Source of the DNA: Streptomyces sp. NBC_00239
GTDB lineage: Bacteria > Actinomycetota > Actinomycetes > Streptomycetales > Streptomycetaceae
Length of the DNA stretch: 64,000 bases
NCBI RefSeq assembly: GCF_036194065.1
Contig: NZ_CP108096.1
Location: 186,001 to 250,000, forward strand
Reading direction: 5' to 3'
Positions within the stretch are counted from its first letter, which is position 1. The number at the start of each line of letters is the position of its first letter. Both the position numbers and the translations under genes were made by a program. Under the pieces are notes generated by a model. The model did no database searches, was not told the DNA's origin, and worked only from the letters and a program-made list of their open reading frames with translations. This document shows positions 24,173 to 31,564 of this stretch, one piece after another.

Positions 24173-25453
24173 ATGGACCTGACCACCCGTCTGCATCTGC
24201 TCGACCTCATCCGCCTCTCGGCCAGCGCCGAGAGCACCTGTCGCGCCGCCGAGCGCGCCGAGCACCGGGCCCGGCTGCACCGCAAGGAGGCGGCCGCCAC
24301 ACGGCGCCGGTGCCGCAGTGCTGTGCGCACCGCCCCCGGCCGTGAACTCGACGACGCGGTGAAGGCCCTGGCCGACGCCGAGAGCACGTACGAGGCGCGC
24401 GCCGCGCAGGTCGTTGCCACCGGCGCCCGGTGGCGGCGCGCCTTCACCGCGAGCGAGCGGGCCGACGCACGCCTGGGGGAGGAACTCGCCCGTACCCGGA
24501 AGCTGACCAGCGCGAGCCAGCCCCGCCGCAAGGGCGCCCGGCTCACGGCCGAGATCGCACTGCTGTCGGAACTCGCCGCGATGCCCGAGGAATTGATCCG
24601 TGCCGCCTCGGCGCTTCTCGTGCAGTCTTCGGCCGGCAAGGACAGCGTCGTGGCGCTCGACCGGGTGGTGCGGTGGGCGAAGGCCGCCGGCTGCCTGGAC
24701 AAGGTCGTGGTCGTCCACGCCGATATCGGCCAGGACGCGGAATGGCCCGGAGTTCGTGATCTTGCCCGGCAGCAGGCCGATCGGTACGGGCTGCGGTTCG
24801 TGGTGGTCAAGGCGCCCGTCGGATTCCTCGGCATGGTCGAGAAGCGCGGCATGTGGCCCGACGCCCAGAACAGGCTGTGCACCTCGACGTTGAAGCGCGA
24901 CGAGGCCGCCAAGCTGTTCACGCAGATCGTCGACGAGCTCGGCCTCGACGAGCAGGCACTGATCGTCAACTGCCTGGGAATCCGGGCCGACGAGTCGCCC
25001 TCCCGCCGCAAGAAGCACGAGCTCGCCATCGACCACCGGGCCAGCAACGGCCGCCGCCTCGTACTGACATGGCACCCGGTGTTCCACCTCTCCGAGCAGG
25101 ACATCTGGCAGGAAATCGTCGACAACACCCTCGACTACCACCCGGTGTACGACACCCTCATCCCCCGCCTGAGCTGCATCTTCTGCATCCTGGCGTCGTT
25201 CGACGTCCTCGTGCGCGCCGTCCGGCTGTGCTGGGTGCTGGGCCTTGAGACCCCGAAGACATACACCGACCTCGAGGACCGGATCGGGCACCGCTTCAAG
25301 AACAAGTTCAGCCTTGCCGAGGTCGTCGCCGAGGCCTCCCGCCTGGAGGCCGCCGAGGGCCCGATCACCTGGCGCCGGGGTGATGCGATTCGCCACCACC
25401 TCGGCGAAGAGGCGGCGACCGCCTACCTGCAGCGCCTGGCCCTCGCCGCGTGA
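24173..25453 (+). CDS. PP-loop ATPase, PAPS reductase/DndC-like
   Basis: ATG at 24173 with GGGGA upstream. Residues 1-135 are a basic helical, partly coiled-coil extension (AERAEHRARLHRKEAAATRR). Residues 145-426 form an adenine-nucleotide alpha-hydrolase domain: SSAGKDS at 152-158, VVVHADIGQDAEWPG near 180, LCTSTLKRD with Cys236, GIRADESPSRRKK, and RLSCIFC with Cys335 and Cys338. Enzymes of this superfamily adenylate a substrate and often transfer sulfur; the Cys set recalls DndC of DNA phosphorothioation, but no cysteine desulfurase or other Dnd gene is nearby. The substrate is unknown. A second, different PP-loop enzyme lies 1.8 kb downstream. Confidence 0.8.
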   Translation: MDLTTRLHLLDLIRLSASAESTCRAAERAEHRARLHRKEAAATRRRCRSAVRTAPGRELDDAVKALADAESTYEARAAQVVATGARWRRAFTASERADARLGEELARTRKLTSASQPRRKGARLTAEIALLSELAAMPEELIRAASALLVQSSAGKDSVVALDRVVRWAKAAGCLDKVVVVHADIGQDAEWPGVRDLARQQADRYGLRFVVVKAPVGFLGMVEKRGMWPDAQNRLCTSTLKRDEAAKLFTQIVDELGLDEQALIVNCLGIRADESPSRRKKHELAIDHRASNGRRLVLTWHPVFHLSEQDIWQEIVDNTLDYHPVYDTLIPRLSCIFCILASFDVLVRAVRLCWVLGLETPKTYTDLEDRIGHRFKNKFSLAEVVAEASRLEAAEGPITWRRGDAIRHHLGEEAATAYLQRLALAA

Positions 25454-25481
25454 CCCGGCACCGACGCGAAACCCGAGCCCC

Positions 25482-25637
25482 ATGACGATCACCGAGCCGA
25501 GTGCCTGCCAGCACTGCGGCATCACCCGCCGCGAGCACATGCAGCGGTGGACCACCAGCGCCGGATGGCACCAGTGGACCCCGCCCACCACGCAGCAGAT
25601 CAAGGCCCGCATGCGTGCCCGCTCCGCACGCGGCTGA
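25482..25637 (+). CDS. Small zinc-knuckle-like protein, 51 aa
   Basis: ATG at 25482, 28 bp after the PP-loop gene. Product MTITEPSACQHCGITRREHM... with CQHC followed by REHMQRW, a short Cys/His motif seen in small phage and plasmid proteins of Streptomyces, then a basic tail (QIKARMRARSARG). It may bind nucleic acid. No strong ribosome binding site is seen. Confidence 0.6.
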   Translation: MTITEPSACQHCGITRREHMQRWTTSAGWHQWTPPTTQQIKARMRARSARG

Positions 25638-25680
25638 CCAGCCGTCCCCCTGCCCCCTTCCGAAAGGCAGCCCCTTGCTC

Positions 25681-26118
25681 ATGTCCCCCTCTCCCGCCGC
25701 TCTTGCCCCGCTCGTCGGCACCACCGACTTCGACGCCGAGCTCGGCCGGCTCCTGGACACCCTCACCGCCGCGCAGCTGTACGACATCGAGACCGCATGC
25801 GTGGAGCGGCAGCGCGCGCACTACGGCCGCCGGTTGGTCGACGCGCTGCGCCACCGCACCCGTGAGGCGGTCGCGGACCGGGAGACCGACTCGCGCTGGC
25901 CGGTGGTCGGCGTCGTCTTCGGCACCTGCGAGTGGGACAACGGGTGGTTCTGGGAGACCACCGGTCAGGTCCGTCACCTCGACGGCACGCGCAGCGTCGT
26001 CGACCTCGACTTCGACGATGTGAGCGGACTCCTGGCCGACCTGTCCGGCACCGAGCGCCTGTGCGGCGGCGAACGCCTCCGCGTCGACCTGCGCACCGGC
26101 GACGTCACGTTCTCGTGA
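25681..26118 (+). CDS. Hypothetical protein, 145 aa
   Basis: The start is ATG 25681, or TTG 25675, which has AAAGG at a better spacing. The protein (MSPSPAALAPLVGTTDFDAE...) has an N-terminal helical segment (LGRLLDTLTAAQLYDIETAC, then VERQRAHYGRRLVDALRHRT) and a beta-rich acidic C-terminal half (WPVVGVVFGTCEWDNGWFWE, VVDLDFDDVSGLLADLSG). No known motif. The GTG of the next gene overlaps its stop (GTGA), so the two are coupled. Confidence 0.7.
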   Translation: MSPSPAALAPLVGTTDFDAELGRLLDTLTAAQLYDIETACVERQRAHYGRRLVDALRHRTREAVADRETDSRWPVVGVVFGTCEWDNGWFWETTGQVRHLDGTRSVVDLDFDDVSGLLADLSGTERLCGGERLRVDLRTGDVTFS

Positions 26119-26441
26119 CCAGTTGCACGGTCGCGGCGCCCGGCCCGCGCCCGGCGTCCAGCGGACGGCGGCACGTCGGGCGCACCCGCACCACGACCCT
26201 CGTCTACGACTCCGCTCACCTGCGGGTGCGGCTACGCGATGGCCACCTCCTGTGGTTCGTCCGCGACGTCGCCGGGGCCCTGGGGTTCCGGCCGCCGCTG
26301 ACACCGGGATCCGACGTCCCGCAGGTCCTGGTGACCACCGCCGAGCTGGACGCGGTGATGGCGGCCGCCGGCTTCTGCCCGCCGGGCGCCTTCACCGCCT
26401 GGGCCGCCCACCTTGACCGCCAACTGCCCCGCCCGCACTGA
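26115..26441 (+). CDS. Bro-N/antirepressor-like protein, short
   Basis: The GTG at 26115 overlaps the previous stop. The 108-residue product has a Pro/Arg-rich first 28 residues, then TTTLVYDSAHLRVRLRDGHL, WFVRDVAGALGF and PQVLVTTAELDAVMAAAGF. The order beta-hairpin, F-V-R-D-V-A-x-A-L-G-F and a further helix matches the N-terminal Bro-N domain of phage antirepressors. The usual C-terminal partner domain is missing. It may bind DNA or oppose a repressor. Confidence 0.65.
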   Translation: MTSCTVAAPGPRPASSGRRHVGRTRTTTLVYDSAHLRVRLRDGHLLWFVRDVAGALGFRPPLTPGSDVPQVLVTTAELDAVMAAAGFCPPGAFTAWAAHLDRQLPRPH

Positions 26442-26497
26442 CCGGCCGCCCCTCTCCGCACGTCGGCTGCGCCCCCGCTTGCCCCTTCTGAGGAGTC

Positions 26498-26578
26498 ATG
26501 GACAACCACCCCGCCGACCCTGTGCGCCCCGACGCGCCGCACCGCCAGAACCTCGCCTTCTCGAGGTGCCGCGCGTGA
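26498..26578 (+). CDS. Possible 26-aa coupling ORF
   Basis: ATG at 26498 with AGGAG two bases upstream, closer than ideal. Product MDNHPADPVRPDAPHRQN..., ending in a TGA that overlaps the GTG of the next gene (GTGA). It may serve mainly to deliver ribosomes to the next start. Confidence 0.3.
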   Translation: MDNHPADPVRPDAPHRQNLAFSRCRA

Positions 26579-27198
26579 CTGGTCTTCCCCTTCCCGTGCG
26601 GCTGCTCGGGCGCCCTCGCGTCGGCGGCCTCGTGGTGCCGTTCATCTCCTACGAGCACGCCGGGGCTGCGCTGTTCGGCAGCGTCGATCCGCGGCGCCAC
26701 GCCGCGGCACTGCTGCGGCGGCTCTGCCAGATCTGCGGTCAGCGTCTCGACGAACGCGTCTGCCTGATCGTCCGCCCCATGGACGTCCGCGCCGGCATCG
26801 CCCCCGAGCCCGGCCTCCACCCCGAGTGCCTGGCCTACACGGCCAAGGCGTGTCCCATGCTGAGCGGCACCGCGACGCACTACCGCACGAGTGCCGCGAG
26901 CATCCGCCATCCCGCGGGCAGGCCGTGCGGCGATCCGGACTGCCCGTGCCCGCGGATCGCCCCCGATGAGCAGCACGAGATCCGCTCGGGGCGGCCCGCC
27001 GACGACTTCGACTCCTGGATGATCCGCGCCGAGAACTACCGGATCAAGAAGGATCCGCAGCGCCCCGAGCGGCTCCTCGGAGTGGACCTGGACATCCCCG
27101 TGCTGCGCATCCGGCCACTGCGACGCGCCCCTCGGCCACGGCTCGACAGCGAGCAGGCCGAGCTGCTGCGTACCGCCCTGCGCTCCCTGGGCCTGTAG
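26575..27198 (+). CDS. Conserved Cys-rich protein, 207 aa
   Basis: GTG at 26575 (VTGLPLPVRLLGRPRVGGL...), coupled to the 26-codon frame before it. Two zinc-like clusters are visible: CQICGQRLDERVC near residues 45-58 with HPECLAYTAKACP near 80-95, and CGDPDCPCPRI near 118-130. The end is helical (LDSEQAELLRTALRSLGL). Proteins with the LHPECLAYT-x-KACP signature are common in Streptomyces and sometimes labelled as cell-envelope proteins, but there is no signal peptide or membrane segment, and I would not use that name. Confidence 0.75.
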   Translation: MTGLPLPVRLLGRPRVGGLVVPFISYEHAGAALFGSVDPRRHAAALLRRLCQICGQRLDERVCLIVRPMDVRAGIAPEPGLHPECLAYTAKACPMLSGTATHYRTSAASIRHPAGRPCGDPDCPCPRIAPDEQHEIRSGRPADDFDSWMIRAENYRIKKDPQRPERLLGVDLDIPVLRIRPLRRAPRPRLDSEQAELLRTALRSLGL

Positions 27199-27248
27199 CC
27201 CGCACCGCGCCCCCCTTCCCACCGCCCTCACCGCCTCAAAGGAACACC

Positions 27249-28784
27249 GTGTCTTCCGCTCCGCCCGCCCTGTTCACCCTGCCCGCGCCCCGTAGTCCCG
27301 CGTCCCGGCCGGTCAAGCCCATGACAGTGCTGTCGTACGGGCTCGGCGCCGACTCGACCGCGATCTTGCTGATGTACCTCGAGGACCCGGTGCGCTACGG
27401 GCTCGAGCCGGACCTCTCCGACTTGATCGTTTTGCATGCCGTCACCGGCAACGAGTGGCCGACCTCTCTGTCGTACGTGGATCGGCTCGTGCTCCCGCTG
27501 CTCGCCGAGCGCCGGGTGCGCGTGGTGCAGGTGGCGAGGATGGGCTTCAGCGATTCTGACGGGGTCCTGGTCCTCGAAGACTCCCGCGCCACCCGCCACA
27601 TCCATCAGGCCGGTCCGTGGCGGCTGTCGGACTGGCTGGTGACCGGCGGCACCGTGCCCCAGATGGCTTCGGGGCGCAGGACCTGCTCAATTCGCTTTAA
27701 GGGCTGGTGCCTTGACCACTGGGCGGTCGCCGAGTTCGGCCAGAGGGCGTTCCGCCGGGTGATCGGCTACCACGCCGGGGAGCGGAAACGGATGGAGAAG
27801 GACACCAAGATCCAGAACCGGCTCAACGAGCGGGCCGGCCGGGTGATCTGCGAGCCCTCCTACCCGCTGATCGAGGCCGGGATGGACCGGGCCGCGGTGG
27901 AGGCGTACGTCCTGCAGCGGCTCGGTGAGCCCATCCAGAAGAGCTACTGCACCTTTTGCCCGTTCAGTGGTGTTTGCGCATCGCGGGACCGGCACGAGGC
28001 ACGCCTGCGCGAGCACCCGGACCTCGCCGCCGAGGCGCTGGCGATGGAGTACGCCTCGATGGCGCTCAATGAGCCGATGTCGCTGTACGGGACGCGCTCG
28101 CTGTACGAGCAGCTCACCGAAGACGAGCGCAACGACGCGGTGCTCACCGCCTTCGAGGAGCGCCTGGATGCGTCCCCGTTCTCCCTGTACGAGGTGCGCC
28201 GCCTGTACCTGCCCGGCCGGACGAAGGACTGCCGCCACCATCACGGGGACCGGTGCGCCCGTCCGCGCTGGTGGTGCCGCACCGAACGGACGGCGGCCTG
28301 CCGGCGCGAACACGCAGTGTTCGAGACCGGCGCCGACGGCACGCGCACCGAACTGCCCCCACAGTGCGCGGGCCTCGACGACGGCTGCCACGGCAACCCG
28401 GTCAAGGGCCCGGCGTGGCGGTCGGTGCGCACGGTGTGGGAAGGCCCGCGCCTGGAAGCGGAGTTCACCCTGATGCGCTGGGGACGCGAGGACGGCGTAC
28501 AGCTGCGCCAGGGCGAGCGCTCGATGATCAAGCGGCTGCACTACCTCGACCGCGGCGAGGGCTACCCCGCGGCGGAGGCGTACCTGGTGGCAGCACCGAG
28601 CGGCGCCGACGACAAGAACAGGGAGTCCTTCGAGCGCCGCTGGACCGAATTCACCGGACTCATCGGCCCCCGGTGGGAGCCCATCCGGCCGCTCGTCAGC
28701 CACCGGCGCACCCGCGGCAGCCGCACCGTCCCGGTCATCCGGCCCTCGGGCGTCGCGCACGTGCCGGCCCTTGCGGCGGCCTGA
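27249..28784 (+). CDS. Second PP-loop ATPase, PAPS reductase-like
   Basis: GTG at 27249 (VSSAPPALFTLPAPRSPASR...) with AAAGGA seven bases before. The domain starts at residue 24: PP-loop variant SYGLGADS at 29-36, VLHAVTGNEW near 61, RTCSIRFKGWC near 144-154, GYHAGERKRM near 173, and CTFCPFSGVC at 234-243. The Cys pattern could bind a metal cluster or form a persulfide site. Residues 300-511 are an extra C-terminal region with CRHHHGDRCARPRWWCR and CRREH, a possible zinc module. It differs clearly from the enzyme at 24173 and is not a duplicate. It probably activates a nucleoside or amino acid for thiolation; the substrate is unknown. Confidence 0.8.
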   Translation: MSSAPPALFTLPAPRSPASRPVKPMTVLSYGLGADSTAILLMYLEDPVRYGLEPDLSDLIVLHAVTGNEWPTSLSYVDRLVLPLLAERRVRVVQVARMGFSDSDGVLVLEDSRATRHIHQAGPWRLSDWLVTGGTVPQMASGRRTCSIRFKGWCLDHWAVAEFGQRAFRRVIGYHAGERKRMEKDTKIQNRLNERAGRVICEPSYPLIEAGMDRAAVEAYVLQRLGEPIQKSYCTFCPFSGVCASRDRHEARLREHPDLAAEALAMEYASMALNEPMSLYGTRSLYEQLTEDERNDAVLTAFEERLDASPFSLYEVRRLYLPGRTKDCRHHHGDRCARPRWWCRTERTAACRREHAVFETGADGTRTELPPQCAGLDDGCHGNPVKGPAWRSVRTVWEGPRLEAEFTLMRWGREDGVQLRQGERSMIKRLHYLDRGEGYPAAEAYLVAAPSGADDKNRESFERRWTEFTGLIGPRWEPIRPLVSHRRTRGSRTVPVIRPSGVAHVPALAAA

Positions 28785-28804
28785 GAACAGAGGAGATCAC
28801 CATC

Positions 28805-29008
28805 ATGAGCGTGACGCCGGAGACGGTGGAGTGGTGCACGAGCCGCGATCACCCGTACGTCACCTACAACCCCTTGCTGGACCGCAGTTACTGCCGGTGC
28901 GGTCTCCGTCAGGAGTCCGGGGCACAGCCGATGGACTCGGAGGCGAAGCGCGAGATGTTCCATTCGCATCCGCCCGGCGCTCCCTGCCGCTGCTACCTGC
29001 CCCGGTGA
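28805..29008 (+). CDS. Small zinc-binding protein, 67 aa
   Basis: ATG at 28805, 20 bp after the second PP-loop gene, with GAGGAG upstream. Product MSVTPETVEWCTSRDHPYVT..., with Cys/His spaced as CTSRDH, YCRCG, FHSHPPGAPCRCY, a likely zinc site. It is the last gene of the plus-strand island and converges with the minus-strand gene at 29107. Confidence 0.65.
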   Translation: MSVTPETVEWCTSRDHPYVTYNPLLDRSYCRCGLRQESGAQPMDSEAKREMFHSHPPGAPCRCYLPR

Positions 29009-29106
29009 GGACCGGTCCGCGCCGCGCCGGGCAGGAGGTTGTGGGATCCCCGGCCGAATGGAGCGGGCTGCTCCGGGTCTGGGGCTCCGCATCGCGTCCG
29101 GTTCGG

Positions 29107-29706
29107 CTACGGGTCTCTGCGGCTTCGGCGGGCGGCGCTCTCCCACTCCTGCCAGGCGGTGTACTCCTGGCGTACGTAGCCGCGCAGCCCGTCGGGTGAC
29201 TGCCACTGCGGCGAGTCGGCCCCCAGCACGCCTTCGACGTGGACCTGGTCGAGCTCGAGGTCGAGGTGCAGCAGCAGGTCGGCGGCCATCACGGCGGCGT
29301 CCGCAGCGTCGTCGGCCGGCTGCTGGGTGATGAGCCGCCCGCGGGCGGCGACGGCCATCGCGTGGGCGGCCCGGTCGAGGTAGGCGGCCTGGCGCAGGTA
29401 GAAGAGCCGGTAGCCGCCGCGGTCGACGCCGGGACCGTTGCCGCTCGCGGCCGCCTGGGCGCGCACGTTGATGCCTTCGGCCCACAGGGCGAGGGTGAGT
29501 TCCTCTTCGGCCAGGGCGGGGGCGGTGCCGTACGCCTGGTCGTAGTCGGGCGCGAGGAGCGTCGGGAGCTCGGTGGGGTGCCAGCGGTGGCCGCACAGCA
29601 GGCAGGCAAGGGCCGCGACGGCCGTCGGGTCTTCTGGCGAACCGAGCTGGGCCTCGACTTCGTCGCTCGGGCAGCGGGGGCAGTGGATCACCAGGTGGTC
29701 GGGCAT
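29107..29706 (-). CDS. Zinc-ribbon protein, 199 aa
   Basis: ATG at 29706 (MPDHLVIHCPRCPSDEVEAQ...). Cys9, Cys12, Cys35 and Cys38 form a four-Cys zinc ribbon (CPRC, CLLCGHRW). The rest is helical: ALAEEELTLALWAEGINVRA, GGYRLFYLRQAAYLDRAAHA, MAADLLLHLDLELDQVHVEG. Small proteins like this occur on Streptomyces plasmids without known function. It is the last minus-strand gene of the 29-39 kb block, 136 bp after the 52-residue peptide gene, and may be its distal partner. Confidence 0.75.
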   Translation of the reverse strand: MPDHLVIHCPRCPSDEVEAQLGSPEDPTAVAALACLLCGHRWHPTELPTLLAPDYDQAYGTAPALAEEELTLALWAEGINVRAQAAASGNGPGVDRGGYRLFYLRQAAYLDRAAHAMAVAARGRLITQQPADDAADAAVMAADLLLHLDLELDQVHVEGVLGADSPQWQSPDGLRGYVRQEYTAWQEWESAARRSRRDP

Positions 29707-29842
29707 CGGTGCGCCTTTCGCCGTGCGGGTGGGTTCGGCTGCGGGTGGCTCGACGAGGGGCCAAGGGGCGGTTCATGACGGCGGCCCCGGCCACAGATGT
29801 GGTCGGGGCCGCCGGCGTTGGTCCGCGAGGTCCTCATCGTGC

Positions 29843-30001
29843 TCAGCCGGATGCCGTAGAGGGCGCCGTGGTGTCCGGTCCGACCGGTGCAGGCTCCGCG
29901 GCGGCCGGCACGGGCCCCTCGGACTCCGGTGTCTCCTCGCGCGGGTGCACCGTGGGCGGCACGGGGACGGGCCAGGGCAGGTTGGTGAACTTCGCGGTCA
30001 T
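29843..30001 (-). CDS. Pro-rich peptide, 52 aa
   Basis: ATG at 30001 follows AGGAG at seven bases and starts two bases after the MFS exporter stop, so it is made with the exporter. Product MTAKFTNLPWPVPVPPTVHP followed by an acidic, Pro/Ala/Thr-rich tail. It has no signal peptide and no Cys, so a lanthipeptide is excluded, and no modifying enzyme is adjacent. A short peptide directly behind an exporter could be a substrate or a regulatory partner, but this is only from position. Confidence 0.6.
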   Translation of the reverse strand: MTAKFTNLPWPVPVPPTVHPREETPESEGPVPAAAEPAPVGPDTTAPSTASG

Positions 30002-30003
30002 GG

Positions 30004-31239
30004 TCAACTCCTGTCGTCGGGGCGGGGGGTGGCGCGGCTGCGCAGGGAGCGGGCGAGGGGGTAGCAGGCGGTGACGGCGAGGGCGGCGCTGGCGGCGAGG
30101 AGGCCGGCGACCAGGGGGCGGCCGCCGGCCTCCAGGGCGAGCGCGATGCCGAGGGGCGGCAGGGAGGCGAGCGCGGTCGCGCCGCTGATGACGGCCTGGT
30201 AGCGGCCGGTGGCGCCGGGCGGGGCGGCGGTGGAGATGTAGGCGCCGACGGCGACGCTGTAGCAGACCTCGCCCGGGACCAGGACGACGGCGGCGATCGC
30301 GTAGCCCAGGACCGTGTGCTGGAACGCCGCGATGGTGATGCCGAGGCCGAGGATGGCCGAGCCGGCCGCGAGGACGGGCACGAACGGAAACCGGACGGCC
30401 TCGCCGCGGCCGACGAGCAGGCGCATCAGGGGCGGGGTCAGGGCGAGGACGCCCACGGTGTTGGCGACCATCGCCAGGCCGAAACTCGTCGCCGGGAGGG
30501 CGTCGTTGGTCATGAGCAGCGGCAGGACCGAGACGAGCCCCCAGGCGCAGACCATCGAGCAGACGGCGACCACGGTGATCCAGCGCAGGGTGGGGTCCGC
30601 CAGGACCTGTCGGTAGCCGGCCGACGGCGTGTCCGCGGTGGGTGGCCTGGGGGCCAGGGTCCGGCGGGCGACGAGCGCGAAGGCCAGGCACACGAAGGCG
30701 TTGACGACGAACAGGATGCGGTAGCCGTAGGTGTGGGCGAGATATCCGCCCGCGCCACCGCAGATCGCGATGCCCACATTGCTCGCGAAGTACGTCCAGG
30801 TCTGTGCGCGTGTGCGGCCGGCCTCGCTGGGGATCGCCTCGTTGATGGAGGCCGACACGGCCGGCCGGTGGGCCTCCATGGTCAGTCCCAGGCAGACGGC
30901 GACGCCGAGCAGCGCGGGCAGGGAGGTGGCGACGGCGAGCGCGAGGCACGCGAGCGCGGACAGGATCATCAGGGTGACCAGGGCAGTGCGCTGGCCGAGC
31001 CGGTCGGTCAGCGCGCCGGCCGATGCCTGGCCCAGACACCAGCCGACCCCGAATGCGGTGAGCGCGGCTCCGGCTGCGGTGGTCCCATGTCCGGTCCCGT
31101 CGGCCACGTAGTAGCCGAGGAAGTCCCAGCTGAACCCGCCGGCCTTCACGACGAGCGAGCTGGTGATCAAAATCCAGACGACGGAGTGCGCCGTGCGGGC
31201 GGGCGGCACGGCCGTGGTGGCGGAGGTGTGAGTGGCCAT
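30004..31239 (-). CDS. MFS exporter under leader-peptide control
   Basis: ATG at 31239 (MATHTSATTAVPPARTAHSV...), with GGGAGA upstream. The 411-residue protein has twelve predicted membrane segments and the major-facilitator motif between segments 2 and 3 (GALTDRLGQRTAL). Segments 4-5 include GLTMEAHRPAVSASINEAIP, as in drug:H+ antiporters. It most likely exports a small hydrophobic compound across the inner membrane. The 5' region is unusual: a 20-codon SVR-rich leader peptide (31346-31408) and a 14-bp hairpin (31291-31329) come before the start, as in antibiotic-inducible resistance genes. The 52-residue peptide gene follows directly. Confidence 0.85.
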   Translation of the reverse strand: MATHTSATTAVPPARTAHSVVWILITSSLVVKAGGFSWDFLGYYVADGTGHGTTAAGAALTAFGVGWCLGQASAGALTDRLGQRTALVTLMILSALACLALAVATSLPALLGVAVCLGLTMEAHRPAVSASINEAIPSEAGRTRAQTWTYFASNVGIAICGGAGGYLAHTYGYRILFVVNAFVCLAFALVARRTLAPRPPTADTPSAGYRQVLADPTLRWITVVAVCSMVCAWGLVSVLPLLMTNDALPATSFGLAMVANTVGVLALTPPLMRLLVGRGEAVRFPFVPVLAAGSAILGLGITIAAFQHTVLGYAIAAVVLVPGEVCYSVAVGAYISTAAPPGATGRYQAVISGATALASLPPLGIALALEAGGRPLVAGLLAASAALAVTACYPLARSLRSRATPRPDDRS

Positions 31240-31290
31240 GCAGCTCTCCCTGCAGGCCCGGCCTGCGGTCGTCACGAAGGGGGCGGACAG

Positions 31291-31329
31291 CCCGAAGGCG
31301 GCCGAACCAGAGGTGCGGCCGCCTTCGGG
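31291..31329 (-). promoter_or_regulatory. Attenuator-like hairpin before MFS exporter
   Basis: Perfect 14-bp inverted repeat (CCCGAAGGCGGCCG, 11-base loop) lying 16 bases after the stop of the leader peptide and 52 bases before the exporter ATG. It could act as an intrinsic stop released when ribosomes stall on the leader. Confidence 0.65.
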
Positions 31330-31345
31330 GTGCTGCTCGTGGGCC

Positions 31346-31408
31346 TTACGGGCGCACGAAGCGGACGGAACGAACGGAACGGACGGAACTCTTACGGCAA
31401 GGGCGCAT
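31346..31408 (-). CDS. Leader peptide with SVR repeats, 20 aa
   Basis: ATG at 31408 is preceded by GAGGAG with an ideal 6-base gap. The product is MRPCRKS followed by SVRSVRSVRFVRP and TAA. The middle is encoded by three 9-bp direct repeats (TTCCGTYCG, 31362-31388). The stop is 16 bases upstream of a strong hairpin, and the next gene is an MFS exporter. All elements of a translation-dependent attenuator are present: short uORF, good start, repetitive basic peptide that could stall ribosomes, hairpin, resistance-type gene. The compound sensed is unknown. Confidence 0.7.
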   Translation of the reverse strand: MRPCRKSSVRSVRSVRFVRP

Positions 31409-31495
31409 GAGCTTCTCCTCTTCGGTGGTGCCGACTCCCCGAGGTCCGGGGATGAGGTGAACGTATGGGCAGGCCGGCGGTGCGTTGGCCGGTCC

Positions 31496-31543
31496 GGTGC
31501 ACCCCGGACATGGTTGAAAAGCGGATCATGTCCGGGGTGCACC
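31496..31543 (-). terminator. Perfect 17-bp inverted repeat
   Basis: GGTGCACCCCGGACATG and its complement with a 14-base loop, 21 bp after the stop of the 402-residue gene. It most likely ends that transcript; because it precedes the leader-peptide unit it could also be an operator. Confidence 0.65.
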
Positions 31544-31564
31544 GCTGCCCCGGGGAGCTCAGCA

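Noticed and set aside
24173..25453. dndC of a complete DNA phosphorothioation system
   Set aside because: No dndA, dndB, dndD or dndE and no restriction partner nearby; only the PP-loop domain and Cys pattern are similar.
29843..30001. Lanthipeptide precursor
   Set aside because: The peptide has no Cys, and no lanthionine synthetase, protease or other modifying gene is adjacent.
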